DNA of 64,000 nucleotides, taken from the NCBI GenBank assembly GCA_036867785.1, contig CP145411.1, forward strand, positions 558,001 to 622,000. Direction: 5' to 3'. This document shows positions 1 to 12,766 of this stretch, one piece after another. The notes beneath the pieces are model-generated. The model saw nothing but the letters and a program-made list of their open reading frames with translations. It was not told where the DNA came from and did no database searches. The DNA comes from Plasmodiophora brassicae (lineage: Eukaryota; Endomyxa: Phytomyxea; Phytomyxea; Plasmodiophorida). A program made the position numbers and the translations under genes. Numbering within the stretch: the stretch's first letter is position 1; the number at the start of each line of letters is the position of its first letter.

Positions 1-976
1 CCGCTGAACATGACCCGTTCTTGGACGATTTGGGGGGGTTCGCGTGGCGCGGCCGAACACGATGACCCGCGTGGCCATCGAGGATCAAACGTAACATGCA
101 CATTGTCTTGATGTCGTTGTACATCTTGTCCAGCCTGTCGCTTTGCGCGTAGCATCCCATGTTGGATTGATATTTCGCCCCCGGATCGCTAATCAGATGC
201 TGACCACGACCTTCGCGAGCGACAGGCCAAGTTCGGTGACGGCCAGCTGCTGAGTCAGTGATCCCACCGGTACTGCCCCACTTATTTGGATTCTTCAAAG
301 CTTCCTGGCCGCGAGGGATGTCGCTTGATGACGGACCGATAGACATCATTATTCCAGGGCGCTTGAAGCGGCATCGCGAAGGCGATCGGTAAGCGTCGTC
401 GTACGGCGTACGAATACGATGCGGAACGCTCGTGGCGCTACCACAGAACACGATGACAGCAATCCAGACGATCCAGACTTGAGAACTCCCCAGAGACATC
501 GATCGACTCAACAAGAAACGCGTCAGGCCTTCAGCGGTCTGCGCGGCACCCCGCGCGCGTTCAGGGCCCGGTTTTACAAATTGGCTCGCCTGCGCGGCTC
601 GGGCAGAGCACAGTGCGATGTCGCAGGTCAACTGTGTTCCATACTCGTGCAGCCTATTCGCAATGATACTGAACGGGCGATGGTTGGTTGTCAAATGAAA
701 GATCATCTGTCGTCGCGGTCGTGACACCGGAGGGCACTTCTACAGGTGTCGCCAAACAGACACTGTTGCATAACCACAATGGAACGCAATACCTATTTCG
801 GTTTCGAATGACATCCACCATGGTTCAGAAGGGCATGGCAGTTCGCAGCTGACACTTGTGGCATGACACTGAAAGTCGAGAGTCGACGGCCTTTACGAAG
901 ACTTGTAGGAGTGTAGGACAGGTTTCGCGAAAGCCGCGCTTGCCGAGTTGCAGAAGTCCGTACGCTCTCTGTCGCG
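1..976. other. No supported gene
   Basis: I see no convincing gene here. The open frames are short, overlap on both strands and show no recognisable motif or plausible splice continuation. The last part serves as the upstream region of the SPC25 gene at 977. Confidence 0.5.
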
Positions 977-1682
977 ATGGCGTCTGCTGACGACAACGTC
1001 GTGCCGCCACTAGACCTGACTGACACGTTGGCAATCAAGCATGTGCTGGACGACCAAGCCGTCCTGGTTGGGGAATTGGGATTTGTGATTTATACAGGGC
1101 CCGTTACTGATCGGTCGATATCTGCCGTAGTTTATCACGCAGAAGGGATACGAGGAGGACTACGTTCCGTTCGCGTTGAACTCTGTAATCTCCGTCATTG
1201 CTGTCGTATTGGCAGTTGTTGGGCATTTCCTGGAGTTCCCCGGCAAACGGATGTATGTGATCCTCTGTGTGGCTGGATTCGCCGTATGTGTCGGGCTCCT
1301 CAACTTCTTGAAAATGCATTATGGGAAGAACTGCTTGCTGTCAACGAAGCCTCGAACTGTATATCATGTCGCATTTCCTACTTGCAATGTTCAACTCACG
1401 TTTCATTAGTCTCGCACACCAGATCAAATTCAACAACTTGGGAAGGTCGCTCCAGGACTGTCCTTGTCGTCTGAGATGCCTCGCTTGCAACCGATGTACA
1501 CTGTGAGCATTTGCAGTCGCCCTTACGCGCAAGCGACCAAGGTCCTCGAGCCGATCACGAAGGAGCTGTCTGTTTTCGAGTTCTTCACTGTTGACGGGCA
1601 GTTCCTCCAGGTCAAGTTCTTTGATCGGCTCAACGAGGTTCTGGAGCTGTATCACGCATCTGCATCGAAGAAGACAAAATGA
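977..1682 (+). CDS. SPCS2: Signal peptidase complex subunit 2 (SPC25)
   Basis: This is a subunit of the ER signal peptidase complex that cleaves signal peptides from secretory proteins; the family member is non-catalytic. Three exons (977-1066, 1131-1358, 1410-1682) join in frame to about 196 residues, close to the usual family length. Introns are 64 and 51 nt with GT-AG ends. The protein has the family layout: a short cytosolic N-terminus, two adjacent membrane segments (roughly residues 43-63 and 67-90), then a cytosolic C-terminal domain containing LSSEMPRLQPMYTVSI, matching the conserved 'SSKLPRF..YTL' stretch of SPC25. The ATG at 977 is chosen because it gives the expected N-terminal length and phase. 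No other gene overlaps it. Confidence 0.88.
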
Positions 1683-1867
1683 TGCTTTCTTTCCCAGCTA
1701 ATACACGTGCATTTCACTCGGCCAGTTCGCATGAGCCCAGTCATAGGTGCACAACAACAGTACTAAGGTCCTCGGCGTGGATTGGCGGTTAGGAGGTACG
1801 CATGGCGTGGGTCCGGCGCAGGCTCTAACGGGCTACGTATCTGCACGCTCCGTCACCGCCGAGACCT

Positions 1868-2012
1868 ACTCCTGGACGCCTGGATAATAAGGTTGGATCC
1901 AATAAGCTGATGCCAGATGGAGTGCACGACTATAGTCGTGTACTGTTGACCGTTCATAGGGCGTCTGCTAATCGGAGCCGACCTTATCATCCAGGCTTCC
2001 TGGAGTACCCAC
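1868..2012. repeat. Inverted-repeat element, about 145 bp
   Basis: The left arm (from 1868, tactcctggacgcctggat) and the reverse complement of the right arm (ending 2012) match over about 34 bp with a handful of differences. They enclose about 75 bp that contains a further perfect palindrome, cacgactatagtcgtg. This looks like a small non-autonomous terminal-inverted-repeat element or an old hairpin. No coding capacity is seen. Confidence 0.6.
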
Positions 2013-2304
2013 ATAGGTAGGCAACGGTGCTGAAATCGAGGTCTAGCAAAAAACGCTGTAGGTGACGAGCGGCGCGGCCGCGCTGTTCAGCCATGTCCCA
2101 GGGACAAGTCAGGTCTCCAGAATCCGCCCTACAGCTGCACTGCTGTAATCATATTGTCCTGCCGAGCACACCCAGCATGCGTTCCTGATCGCGTGCCCGC
2201 GCCCAGTGGCCACGCGACCCTACCTGTCGATGCATCACGTTCCACGCAGTGCTCTGTGCGTTCCTGTAGCGTTCGTGCGTGCTTCACATATGTCCAGCCT
2301 AGCT

Positions 2305-2471
2305 GCCGGCATGCAAGACCGCTAGACCAGAGTTTCCAACTACCCGGATTTCCAACTACCCGGATTTCCAACTACCCGGATTTCCAACTACCCGGAGTTT
2401 TCCCACTACCCGGAGTTTCCAACTACCCGGAGTTTCCGGTATAGGGTGGTCTAGCGGAGTTGCATGCCGGT
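2305..2471. repeat. Minisatellite flanked by inverted repeats
   Basis: About seven head-to-tail copies of a 15-17 bp unit (tttccaactacccgga and variants) run from 2331 to about 2440. The array is bracketed by inverted 25-bp arms, gccggcatgcaagaccgcta (from 2305) and its imperfect complement (2447-2471), which differ at only a few positions. The structure is a hairpin-forming element whose core has expanded. It ends about 60 bp before the start codon of the membrane protein gene at 2530. The rest of 1683-2529 holds nothing else I can name. Confidence 0.75.
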
Positions 2472-2529
2472 GACCGTGATCATTATCATAACTTCGCACT
2501 CTGACAGATCGTGCTGGAGCCGAGCCACC

Positions 2530-3128
2530 ATGGAGGAACCGATCTGGCATACCGTCTGGCAAATCCTGACGTATCAGGGGTCAAACATTGATATTGTCAT
2601 CAACTACGTCATGTGCTGTGTCGCCCTATATGCCTGCCTGACTGTCGACCGCCCTCCAAGTCCTATACAAGAGAGCCGTCGCCGACCGAGGTGCACGTAC
2701 TCTGCTTTCATTATCTTCGAGACGGTCGCGCTTCTCCTTTATCAAGTGATACTCTGCATCGGTAACCTGTTGTGGCATTCGTCCAGGGGCACACGTCTTA
2801 TTAGTTTCGAAGGCGTCCATTGTACAGGCGTGTCGATTGTATGGTCAGCACTGTTTGGGACGTACTGCTTCTTCGACCGACATCGCTTCCCGGCACTGAA
2901 ATCCTTGACCTACGTCTTCGTTACTTCTGCTGTCTGGGCGTACTATTTTGCCACGGAAGACGGGCTCACAACAGTCGCTCATTTCTCTGCCTTCATACTC
3001 GGTAGTCTACGAAAATGAACCTAGTGTTTGCTAGCTGTAATTCGTCTGCATGCCAGGTATTGTGATTGCCGTTGCTGGCGACAGGTATTGCCTTCCCGCC
3101 TGTCATCCTCATCAAGAAGACATACTGA
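2530..3128 (+). CDS. Small multi-pass membrane protein, unknown family
   Basis: I do not recognise this protein. Two exons (2530-3001 and 3085-3128, 83-nt GT-AG intron) give about 171 residues. The ATG at 2530 sits in a good context (gccaccatgg) and is preferred over an upstream in-frame ATG at 2464, which would add a charged tail overlapping the flanking repeat arm. Hydrophobic stretches near residues 20-40, 58-82, 95-115 and 122-140, plus a last one completed by exon 2 (GIAFPPVILIKKTY), predict four or five membrane segments and a short basic cytosolic tail. The KKTY end resembles a dilysine-like ER signal but is not a perfect KKXX. The AHFSAFILGIAF segment is faintly reminiscent of rhomboid-fold helices, but no catalytic serine motif is visible. 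Confidence 0.6.
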
Positions 3129-3337
3129 GCGAGTCGACGCTCGGCAAGTGATAAAACCGAGTTCTTGTCCGATAGCTAACTTGAAACGGCACCGAAAACA
3201 ATACCATCAGTTCAACAACGTCATAGCAGGTGACTTTAGGCGTCAGCACGAGCGCGAATGTGCTCCGGACTGCTGACTGGTCAAAAGATCAGCACAACTG
3301 TCCGGAAAAGGTCACACGAGATTTTGCTGTCCGCGCG

Positions 3338-5126
<1,789 letters not shown>

Positions 5127-5329
5127 CCGCCGGCCTTGCCATTGGTTCGCATACACAGATCTCCCATACGCTTCTGCACAATCATGCTGGGTATGTCGAA
5201 ATAGCATCGTGTCAGGGTACAGTGGAACAGTCTGAGGTTGCGGGGGCCGTGGCGGAGAAATGTTGTTGGTCCCGAGGATTTCTAAGTAGTCGACCAGCCT
5301 GATCCTCAACGGAGCTCTACCTAGGTGCC

Positions 5330-6186
5330 ATGCGTCTCACCGAGATGAGGGTTGGCGTCCCCTGTACTGCCGACCAGGCTCTCCCGGCGTACTTGTATTC
5401 ATTTACACGCTATGTGGATGAACACAGGCACACGAAGGTAGGTCGAGCGGTTCCGACGGACGATGGTCCTGCTGAAACCGCCCTGCCAGATGAAAGTTGT
5501 CCGCCGATGCCGGTATAGAAATCACGCTGGGGACACGTGCTATTTCGTGGAGCGACAGTACACATTGCAGATTGTTCCCGAATGGGCACTCAAACTCGTT
5601 CCGAATGGCGTACAGACCATTGAGCGATGTTTCATTGAATGGCCTCGTATTCGAAGCATCGTCGCGTGCCCAATGCTATCAGGAAGGCTGTCTATATCTA
5701 TTGATGCATTCTTCTCCGACAAGAGCGATCTTCAGAACGTATTGTCGGGCGTGGCGTTACAGTCCGTCTGCGCTTCTTAGTTCCGTGTGTAGGTGTTTGG
5801 CCTAGATTCGAACGAGATTGCTGTCAGAAGGCTGATACGCGCGAATATATCGCCCACGCCCACGCTCTTCGTCTATAAGCTCTTTCGAATTTCGTTCAAT
5901 CAGTTTGGGTTGCAGAAAAAGCTGGAAGAGTTTATCGAAGCGGTGCGTTTCGTCGAACTGTATAAGCGTGTGGATTCATGGAACGTTCCCGCAGGAACTG
6001 AACGACGCCTGGAAGAAAATGTTTATGAAGGCTGTTGATTGGAAGGATCAGTGGGAACAGCTGACTATCGATTCTGCGATCGGTCCATGGCCCGAATCGG
6101 AATCCGTCATGCGGATGGATCCGATTCCTCCCCAGCTTCATTCCAACGGACTGCACGTTGGCATGCGTTTCAAGTCCAAACTGTAA
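5330..6186 (+). CDS. Phosphatidylinositol transfer protein, class I-like
   Basis: This START-fold lipid transfer protein would exchange phosphatidylinositol and phosphatidylcholine between membranes. Four exons (5330-5437, 5490-5738, 5793-5942, 5995-6186; introns 52-54 nt) give 232 residues, somewhat shorter than the roughly 270 of animal PITPs. It opens with MRLTEMRVGVPCTADQALPA, matching the 'KEYRVVLPCSVEEY' start of the family. It contains a diverged counterpart of the 'EEAWNAYPYTRT' region, the DLQNVFGLDSNE join across intron 2 (compare 'QENVFGLDP'), and FVYKLFRISFNQFGLQKKLE, matching 'AYKLVTIKFKWWGLQSKVE'. The aromatic residues for membrane docking are partly replaced. It lies about 200 bp downstream of RPT2 on the same strand, apparently unrelated in function. 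Confidence 0.87.
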
Positions 6187-6246
6187 TAACAACCGTTTCT
6201 TCATTGTTAAATCAATCGTGCCACTGTTCTACTTATACGACCCCTG

Positions 6247-6724
6247 TCAGTATAAGTAGATGCCCCAGGCAGTTGCTGTACAGAACATCGTATCGTTGAT
6301 GAAGGTATCCGTTGCCATCCCATCGCTTTCTGGATCCCAGAAACACCTCGACGCCATGCGAACGCCAGCGCCGCGCTGCTCGCCGATAATGACTTGAACG
6401 AGGAACTTGTACCTGGGCAAGTTCATCTCTAGAGGAGAGTGTCAACCCGCAAGGCCTAACCCATCCTGAAATCTCGCTTACTTCGCAACTCGCTCTTGAT
6501 CTGATCAGCGATCTCACGTGTCAGCGCTGGAGTCGTATCCTGGTTGTACGACTCCGACTGGAGACGCGTTTTGAGAACATCGAGGATCACCTGCTTCACC
6601 GAGGCTGGCTTGAACCTGGAGCACTGATGTGAGCGAAAACCCAGCACCTTCTTGACAGCTTCACATACTTTGCTTTGTACGACGGCCTGATCTGATGGTC
6701 CGATTCGCTGGCCTCCAGCACCAT
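6247..6724 (-). CDS. DYNLT2B: Dynein-2 light chain, Tctex-type (DYNLT2B/TCTEX1D2)
   Basis: This is a Tctex-type light chain of the cytoplasmic dynein-2 motor that drives retrograde intraflagellar transport. On the minus strand, exons 6724-6665, 6623-6482 and 6428-6247 (introns of 41 and 53 nt) give 127 residues. The region FKPASVKQVILDVLKTRL, then ALTREIADQIKSELR, then RYKFLVQVIIGEQRGAGVRM and ASRCFWDPESD closely follow human TCTEX1D2 ('DRYKMVVQVVIGEQRGEGVFMASRCFWD'). This is a better match than to the DYNLT1/3 group. Its presence implies the organism builds cilia or flagella at some stage. It is convergent with the PITP gene, with stop codons only about 60 bp apart. Confidence 0.9.
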
Positions 6725-6917
6725 AACTTCACACGTCTATGACGTTAGGCGAACGGGTGGCTGCGCTCCATTCCGGCCTCAAAGTCTCCAACCTATGTAG
6801 CGCATATCCACTTCGTGCATCTTTCTCGCCAATATACTGCCGCATAAGTTTATAAGAAACCTGGACGAGGAGCACGAGGGTTGTATTTCGAATTTCGCTG
6901 AAGCCCTCATCCGATCC

Positions 6918-8385
6918 CTATCCAGAGACAAGATCCGCGTATTGGTTCAATAGTACGTCGCGTTTCAACGCATGTGCCGCTTCCTCTTCTATGGTCAGTG
7001 TCACAGTGATGTCCCCAGAATCCACCCCTTGCAGAAGTCGGAAAAATCCCGCTGGCAGTGGACCACCACCCGACGTCGCAGCAAACGGCTTTCCCCATCC
7101 AAAGTCGAATTTGGTACTCTCTAGATGAGCCTGACACCAGTTCGTCCCCACGACATCGGCAGCGAAGACGATTCGGCCAGGAGGCTCAGTATTTGCAGGA
7201 TCTTCAAAGAACGAGATCTTGCTGGCGACAGCTTCGGGCGCAAGTTGAACGTTCAGCGCATTTCGGATCCCGAGGGCGACACGAGAAGCTGAGCCGCTAG
7301 TGGCCGACAACAGATCAAGTCGAGGAGCCTTTGCAGCGCAAAGGGCGTTGAGGTTTCCAAAGTATCGTCCGCCGATGTCGCCTTGAGGAGCTCTGCCACG
7401 TCCATCCGCAGCCAGCGCAAGTACTTCGGTTTGATCATCACCAGAGACCTGCTGTCTCGAGACATTAGCAGTGTCACGAGCGCGAGCAACGGCGCCCCAG
7501 AGAAGAGCACAAAGGGCGTCACCTGATGAAATCCACAGGCCATGCATCGCCGAATGCGAGGGCGACAAATCACACTTCAGACGTGCAACGGCATCTGGGG
7601 TGAATTTCCATCTGGTGATCGCGGAAGGTGGGAGCGAAGGTAATGCGTCTAACGGTGCAGGAAGGACCGCGAATGGTGGCGGAGGGGTTGGCATTGACAC
7701 GTCCGAAGACGTCGCAGCAGCGAAGAAGCGACCAGGAGTATGAGACCAATCGTCAGGAATTTTCGAGCAGTCGGGAATTTCGCCTCGCGCAATTTGAGCC
7801 CACACTTCAAGGAAATCAACGAACCCGCGTAGGTCAGTCACTTGGTGGTGCATGGAGGCGGCTACAGCGACCGTGCCGCAGGAAAACTATCCAACTCGTC
7901 ATGCAAGCCATTCCAATGTTGAGTGGTGGTAGCAATCTCGAGGCCGAAGCGCGTACCTGGGTTACTTTGACTGCTAAAGCGCTAGCAGGTGGTGGTAGAA
8001 ACACAGCAGGCCGAGGAGACAGGTCATCCGTATCCCCAGCAAACGGTGTATCTTTCGTCGCGGTCAAGAACGGGGTCCCCAGGCGATTTTCGACCCTCAT
8101 ATCGATGTACGGCTTGCCGGTCCCGTCGGCTCGCACAGTTCCAGCAACGGGCGGGTACAGACCCAGCGCTCTGGCAAGGGACGACTTCAGGCGGCGGACG
8201 ACGTCCAGATCCGTTTGCGGACGGCGGTAGAACCGGTGGATGCTGATGTGCACCGGGCCACTGAACAGATCCAGGCCGTGCAGTGCGATCGTCGTCGGCC
8301 GCCCCCGTGCATGGCTGCTGGCGCTGGTCGGGTGAATTGTTGTCAACATCTCGACGTGCCCGACTGGATCAGGAATCCCCGTCAT
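6918..8385 (-). CDS. BAHD-type acyltransferase
   Basis: This enzyme probably transfers an acyl group from an acyl-CoA to a hydroxyl or amine acceptor. Two exons (8385-7957 and 7886-6918, 70-nt intron, phase 0) give 465 residues, within the usual 430-480. The catalytic HHxxxD motif is present as HHQVTD just after the splice junction (SCGTVAVAASMHHQVTD), and the structural DFGWG motif as FDFGWGKP near the C-terminus. The N-terminal half has the family's GLDLFSGPVHISIHRFYR and LKSSLARALGLYPPVAGTV stretches. An upstream in-frame ATG at 8541 would add a 52-residue basic, possibly organelle-targeting leader; I chose 8385 because it fits the family length. BAHD enzymes are best known from plants and fungi, so the substrate here cannot be guessed. 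Confidence 0.9.
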
Positions 8386-8600
8386 CTGGCTCGCGTAGGC
8401 GGCGGTCTGTTTGCCGAGGTAAGTACTTGCACGACGCAAACCCGCACACAATGACGCGGTGCCGCGGGTGGACGCTCCCAGGGATAGGTCTGGCAGGAGA
8501 AGGGGACGTAAACACTGAAAGTGAAACCGTGTCGGCAGCATGGCAAAAATAGCATTCGCCGGTCGACGAAGGCGGCACACCTGTTGCCGTCGGAATCGGC

Positions 8601-11412
8601 ATGGGCGATCAGGACCGTGCGCCAGCCGCGGCGATCAAGCGGCTCGAGGCGAAGATCGCACAAATTAACCAAGGGCTGACGGGCTGTCAGCGCCTGACGG
8701 ATAACATGGTCGGCCGTGTTGGTGCCCTGTGCCGTGTCTGCCGTCGGGTGACAATGGTCGGTACCGTAGTGCGATGTGCTGGACGTGTTCGAGCGGCGCC
8801 TTGTGGACCTCGAGGCGACGATGATACCGATTCACAAGCAGACCCAAAGCCTGACGCTAGCGCAAAGAAGCATGTGCTGTGCGTGTCGTTCTGGTGCGTT
8901 GCTGCTGACCAAGCCGTGCAGATATTGATAGGACGATCGCTGAAGTCGATCTGCTGCAACGTCACTGTGCCACTTCACAGATCGACGAATCGACAATCGA
9001 CGAAAGGTACGGTTGACGGAATGAGACCATGAATACGCTGGGATTCACTGGATCACGTGTTTGTTCTCCAGGTCGGTGCGACAAGAGCCTCAACAATTCC
9101 TGGAACAGGTTAATCGAATTAATGAAGCTGCCGCGTTCTTCGATGCCCACCAATCAATTGCGAACGCGACAAAGTACCAGCGCTCGTGCGCATCCCTGTC
9201 AAAGAAATCTGTCAAGGTTGGCATCCTTGACAAGCGCTGGCTGAGTTCTTCTCAACGTCGTTCGTCTCAACGTCGTGATTTAGGTTTGCGAAGCAGAGTT
9301 CAAACGAGTTATTGAAACAGAAAGCAAGTCCATCGATTTCAGTCAGCTTCCCTGGCCACTTCCCGATGATTTTCAGCCCGTAACTCTGACGTTCACGATT
9401 GCATGTTCCCCGCAATTTATCTCTGATTACGTCAGATGTCGCATGCGACCCTGAACCAGCTTGGCGTACTAGCCGCTTGCCTGGAGAAGTGCAAGAGCAC
9501 TGAACTTTTCTTGAATCGGCTCATCCAAATCCGGTCAGATAATTTGAAGACGTCGCTGGATACAGCCAGCGCGGGCAGCTCGTCGTCCCAGTCGCTGTCT
9601 GAATCCGCTGTCGAGTATGATCGCTCCTGCCGGGAGTCGTTACCAGTGCTCATTGTGGTTGTAGGCGGGACAGCCTGCGAATGGCCCAGAAGGTCAAGAG
9701 CCGGTTAATGGGAGTGAAAAAGAAGTCTGGACAAGAACAGTATGAGAAAGGATCCCATCCTTTTATCAAGTACATTCAGTTCTTCCTCTGGCTCACCAAG
9801 GTACGAACTGCTCGTACCCTATGTCGGCGCTAAGGATCTGACACTTGTGTAGCTGGAACGCAAGCTCATTACTGATCTTTTTGAATTCACAAAGCTGGGC
9901 GATGCCGACATACAGTCATGTATCGCAACAATCACTAACAGGTTGGCAGAAACGTTATTGCAAGGTCACGTGTATCGTTCTGAATTGGCTTGTGTGCAGC
10001 TTGTTAGAAAATGTTACTAAGGAGGCACAAGAGTTGCTGAACAAGAAATCGGACAGCAAAGTACTGATTCTCCTTGACATTTTGGATAACCTGACCAAAT
10101 TGGTACCCCAACATCATTCGAAGGTTTACTGCCCGTCCTCGCATGGCGTTCCACGTTAATCACTGTGTTTCTAAGGGACCGGGGTCGCTTGGGGATGTCG
10201 TAAGGCACTTAGCCGAAGGCGTCCGTAAGGCAATAGAGTACCGCAAGGAAAAGATCGCTCATTCGTATTCTAAGCAGCAGTTCCCGATTGACGGAGGTCG
10301 TATGGGACGTCTGGTTTTCATGTTGTGTTCGCTTACTTTTGTTATAGGATACGACCCTATCACCGTACAGACGATGAACTTTATCACCCGATTCTTTGAA
10401 TACCGGTACCAGAATGTATGCATCCAGGCAACCCCTCTGATTTCCACATAGTACGACGATGGAGATCTGCGTGGCAACGCCATCACCAGGGAGTCCCAGC
10501 AGCGTAACGAAGACCGAGTCCGCCATCTGTGATTTTCTTGTCGCTTTAGACTCGAGGTTTGCAATTCAACCTCGCATATTTTCCCTGGCTGGACTGAGAC
10601 GTAGCCGTGCAGCTTGGAACAGAAAGCAAAGTCGTACAAGAACACCAGGTACGTTGTGACGGGATCTGAAGTGTGCCGCATGAGTTGATGTTATGTTTAG
10701 CCTGATGCACATTTTCTCGTTGAATAACGCGCACTACATCCTGAAGAACATTCGATCTTCGCCCGAGCTGCTAAATGCTATCGGCGAGAATAGTCGTGTC
10801 ATTGCTGATATCGATCAGCGGTACAAGCTCTCGTTTGATTGCTACAAACTTGCGACGTAATTGTGTCGTAATACCCCTCCCCACGCTTTCTAAGGATTAT
10901 CCAGATGGACCAAGCTGCTAGCTTACATCGAAAAACGTGACGACCTGGTCGTGTCGACACCGCTGGCCACATCTCAGAAAAAGGCGATCAAACAGAGCTT
11001 CTCGGTATTGGTGATACCTGTTGCTGGGCAGTCCGCGTTCTGAAGCGCGTGTACAGGGCTTTAACGCCGTCTTCGAGGAACTATACAGCGCTCAAAAGCA
11101 GTTTTCTGTACCCGACCCAGACCTGCGAAGCCAACTTCGCAACGCAAACGTCGAACTCATCATTCCGAAATACCGAACCTTCCTGCAAACGTCCGTTGTT
11201 CACGTATTGGTTGGCATTCGCAATATCGACTTCTGATGCGTGTGCCCAGCTTCGCGAAGGTTGAATTTTCAAGCCATCCGGGCAAGTACATCAAATACCA
11301 TGACAACGTTCTCGAGCAGATGCTTAACAAGTTCTTTGATGAAGAGGTAAGCCCGGTCGACTATTGCAATCCGTGGCGGTTGCTTAGCGTCCGGATGTAC
11401 CTGCAGGCATGA
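8601..11412 (+). CDS. EXOC7: Exocyst complex subunit EXO70
   Basis: This is a subunit of the exocyst, which tethers secretory vesicles to the plasma membrane; EXO70 binds PI(4,5)P2. I join eighteen exons: 8601-8708, 8770-8878, 8922-9006, 9072-9216, 9284-9379, 9436-9614, 9665-9800, 9853-9964, 10008-10123, 10176-10296, 10348-10405, 10452-10556, 10613-10648, 10701-10856, 10905-11004, 11057-11190, 11250-11346, 11407-11412. The product is about 632 residues, the normal size. Landmarks are RLVDLEATMIPIHKQTQ (N-terminal coiled coil), KAKSYKNTSLMHIFSLNNAH (family 'LNN.HYI'), and the C-terminal GFNAVFEELYSAQKQF and IIPKYRTF. The last intron (11347-11406, 60 nt) has no in-frame stop, so retention adds 20 residues and keeps the same end. 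Exon 2/3 boundaries are the least certain. Confidence 0.9.
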
Positions 11413-11635
11413 TGTACTACCGTACTCGAAGATGGGTCCGAATCTGTACAATATCTATTGTTTCAAACGTGTAAGCACGCCCGTCGGACGTCCTGATACG
11501 TGCACTGTAGTGGATTAGCGTCAGTGACTTTATTGTGGTAGAAACGTCAAAAGGAAACGTGTATCATTCAAGAGCAGCCTCCCATGGACAGATCCACAGT
11601 GAGTCTGAGCCTTCACGGTCCCACCAATCTGGGCG

Positions 11636-12757
11636 ATGCCGATCCGTCGGGGCATTGCGATCCTGCTCCTGCTTTCAGGGGTAACCGTACTCGGATTCAT
11701 ATGCATACACATCGCCTGGGACAAGCAATCGCCGCAGGCCTTCCACTACGACAGTGCCCAACGGAACGGTACTTGCCGGGTGCTGCCGTGGTCAGTGGAT
11801 TACATTATCCCCAACGAGCTGAACCACGCGTTCTCCGTTGTGACACAGCCCAGCATTCCTCGCGCTTACTCTGTCGGTTACGAGACGTTCTTCCGCCACC
11901 ATCCATCGGCAACGCTGTACATCATCAGCAATGTCGAGTCAGTCGACCGTTCTTTCGAGCGGAACGGTTTCAGAGTCGTGCTCGTCCCGCTTGACCTGCA
12001 GTTGATCATGGACCAGCTCCTGGAAGCCCTTCCTTCGATGAAGGCAACGGTCTTCGACACCGACGTGTGGCGCAACCAGATCGTCCCGTACATGATGGCA
12101 CACCCAATGGTCCTGTCCGATTTCATCCGTCTCGCCATGCTCTACATGTACGGCGGGTCCTGGATCGACGCCGATGCAATCTACTTGCGCCCATTCGCCT
12201 TCCGCAACGCACTCCCTTGTCACGATCGAATCATCGTCGGCCAGCCTTATGTCCAGTGCGACGACAGCAACGTCGTCCACATACCGTTCAACGGATCCAT
12301 GCCTGTCCGACCAGGTCGCAGCTTCTACGTCACCAACGGCATCATGGGCGGATGGGAGCGGCACCACCCGTTCATTCGGAAGGCCCTGCTCAGAATGCCC
12401 ACTGCTTTCGTCGACACACTGACCGCCTTGGGCGGGATCCTCCTAGTCGACACGTTGGTGCATACCGCGCTGACCGATCCAGGGCCCACCGACCTCCTCG
12501 TAGACGAATGGCCCAACCTGTACGACATCGACCAGCTGTTCGGGTTCTTCAACGTCGACGAGTTCGCCGAGCGATGGCACGGCAACGTTCCCGACATGAT
12601 CGACGATCTAGCTCGACGGCGCGTCTATTCCGTTCAGATCATGTCGGGGACGTACGAGAAGGCGTCCCTGATGCAGGACGCGTTCGCCGACGGCTCCCTG
12701 TACGCAACGCTGTGGCTGAGGAACTGTGTCTTCTCCTGCCATGAACCTATCCAATGA
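11636..12757 (+). CDS. Type II membrane glycosyltransferase with DxD motif
   Basis: This is a Golgi-type sugar transferase of the Gly_transf_sug (Och1/alpha-1,4-GalT/capsule-type) group. The single uninterrupted exon encodes 373 residues. A short basic N-terminus is followed by one signal anchor (residues about 7-28, IAILLLLSGVTVLGFICIHI), and the rest faces the lumen. The hallmark DFIRLAMLYMYGGSWIDADAI contains the invariant 'SD..R...L...GG.Y.D.D' pattern, with D-A-D as the metal/nucleotide-sugar site. There are N-glycosylation sequons such as NGT and NGS. It starts about 220 bp after EXO70 ends. Acceptor and donor sugars cannot be told from sequence. Confidence 0.88.
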   Translation: MPIRRGIAILLLLSGVTVLGFICIHIAWDKQSPQAFHYDSAQRNGTCRVLPWSVDYIIPNELNHAFSVVTQPSIPRAYSVGYETFFRHHPSATLYIISNVESVDRSFERNGFRVVLVPLDLQLIMDQLLEALPSMKATVFDTDVWRNQIVPYMMAHPMVLSDFIRLAMLYMYGGSWIDADAIYLRPFAFRNALPCHDRIIVGQPYVQCDDSNVVHIPFNGSMPVRPGRSFYVTNGIMGGWERHHPFIRKALLRMPTAFVDTLTALGGILLVDTLVHTALTDPGPTDLLVDEWPNLYDIDQLFGFFNVDEFAERWHGNVPDMIDDLARRRVYSVQIMSGTYEKASLMQDAFADGSLYATLWLRNCVFSCHEPIQ

Positions 12758-12766
12758 TAAAGGCAT

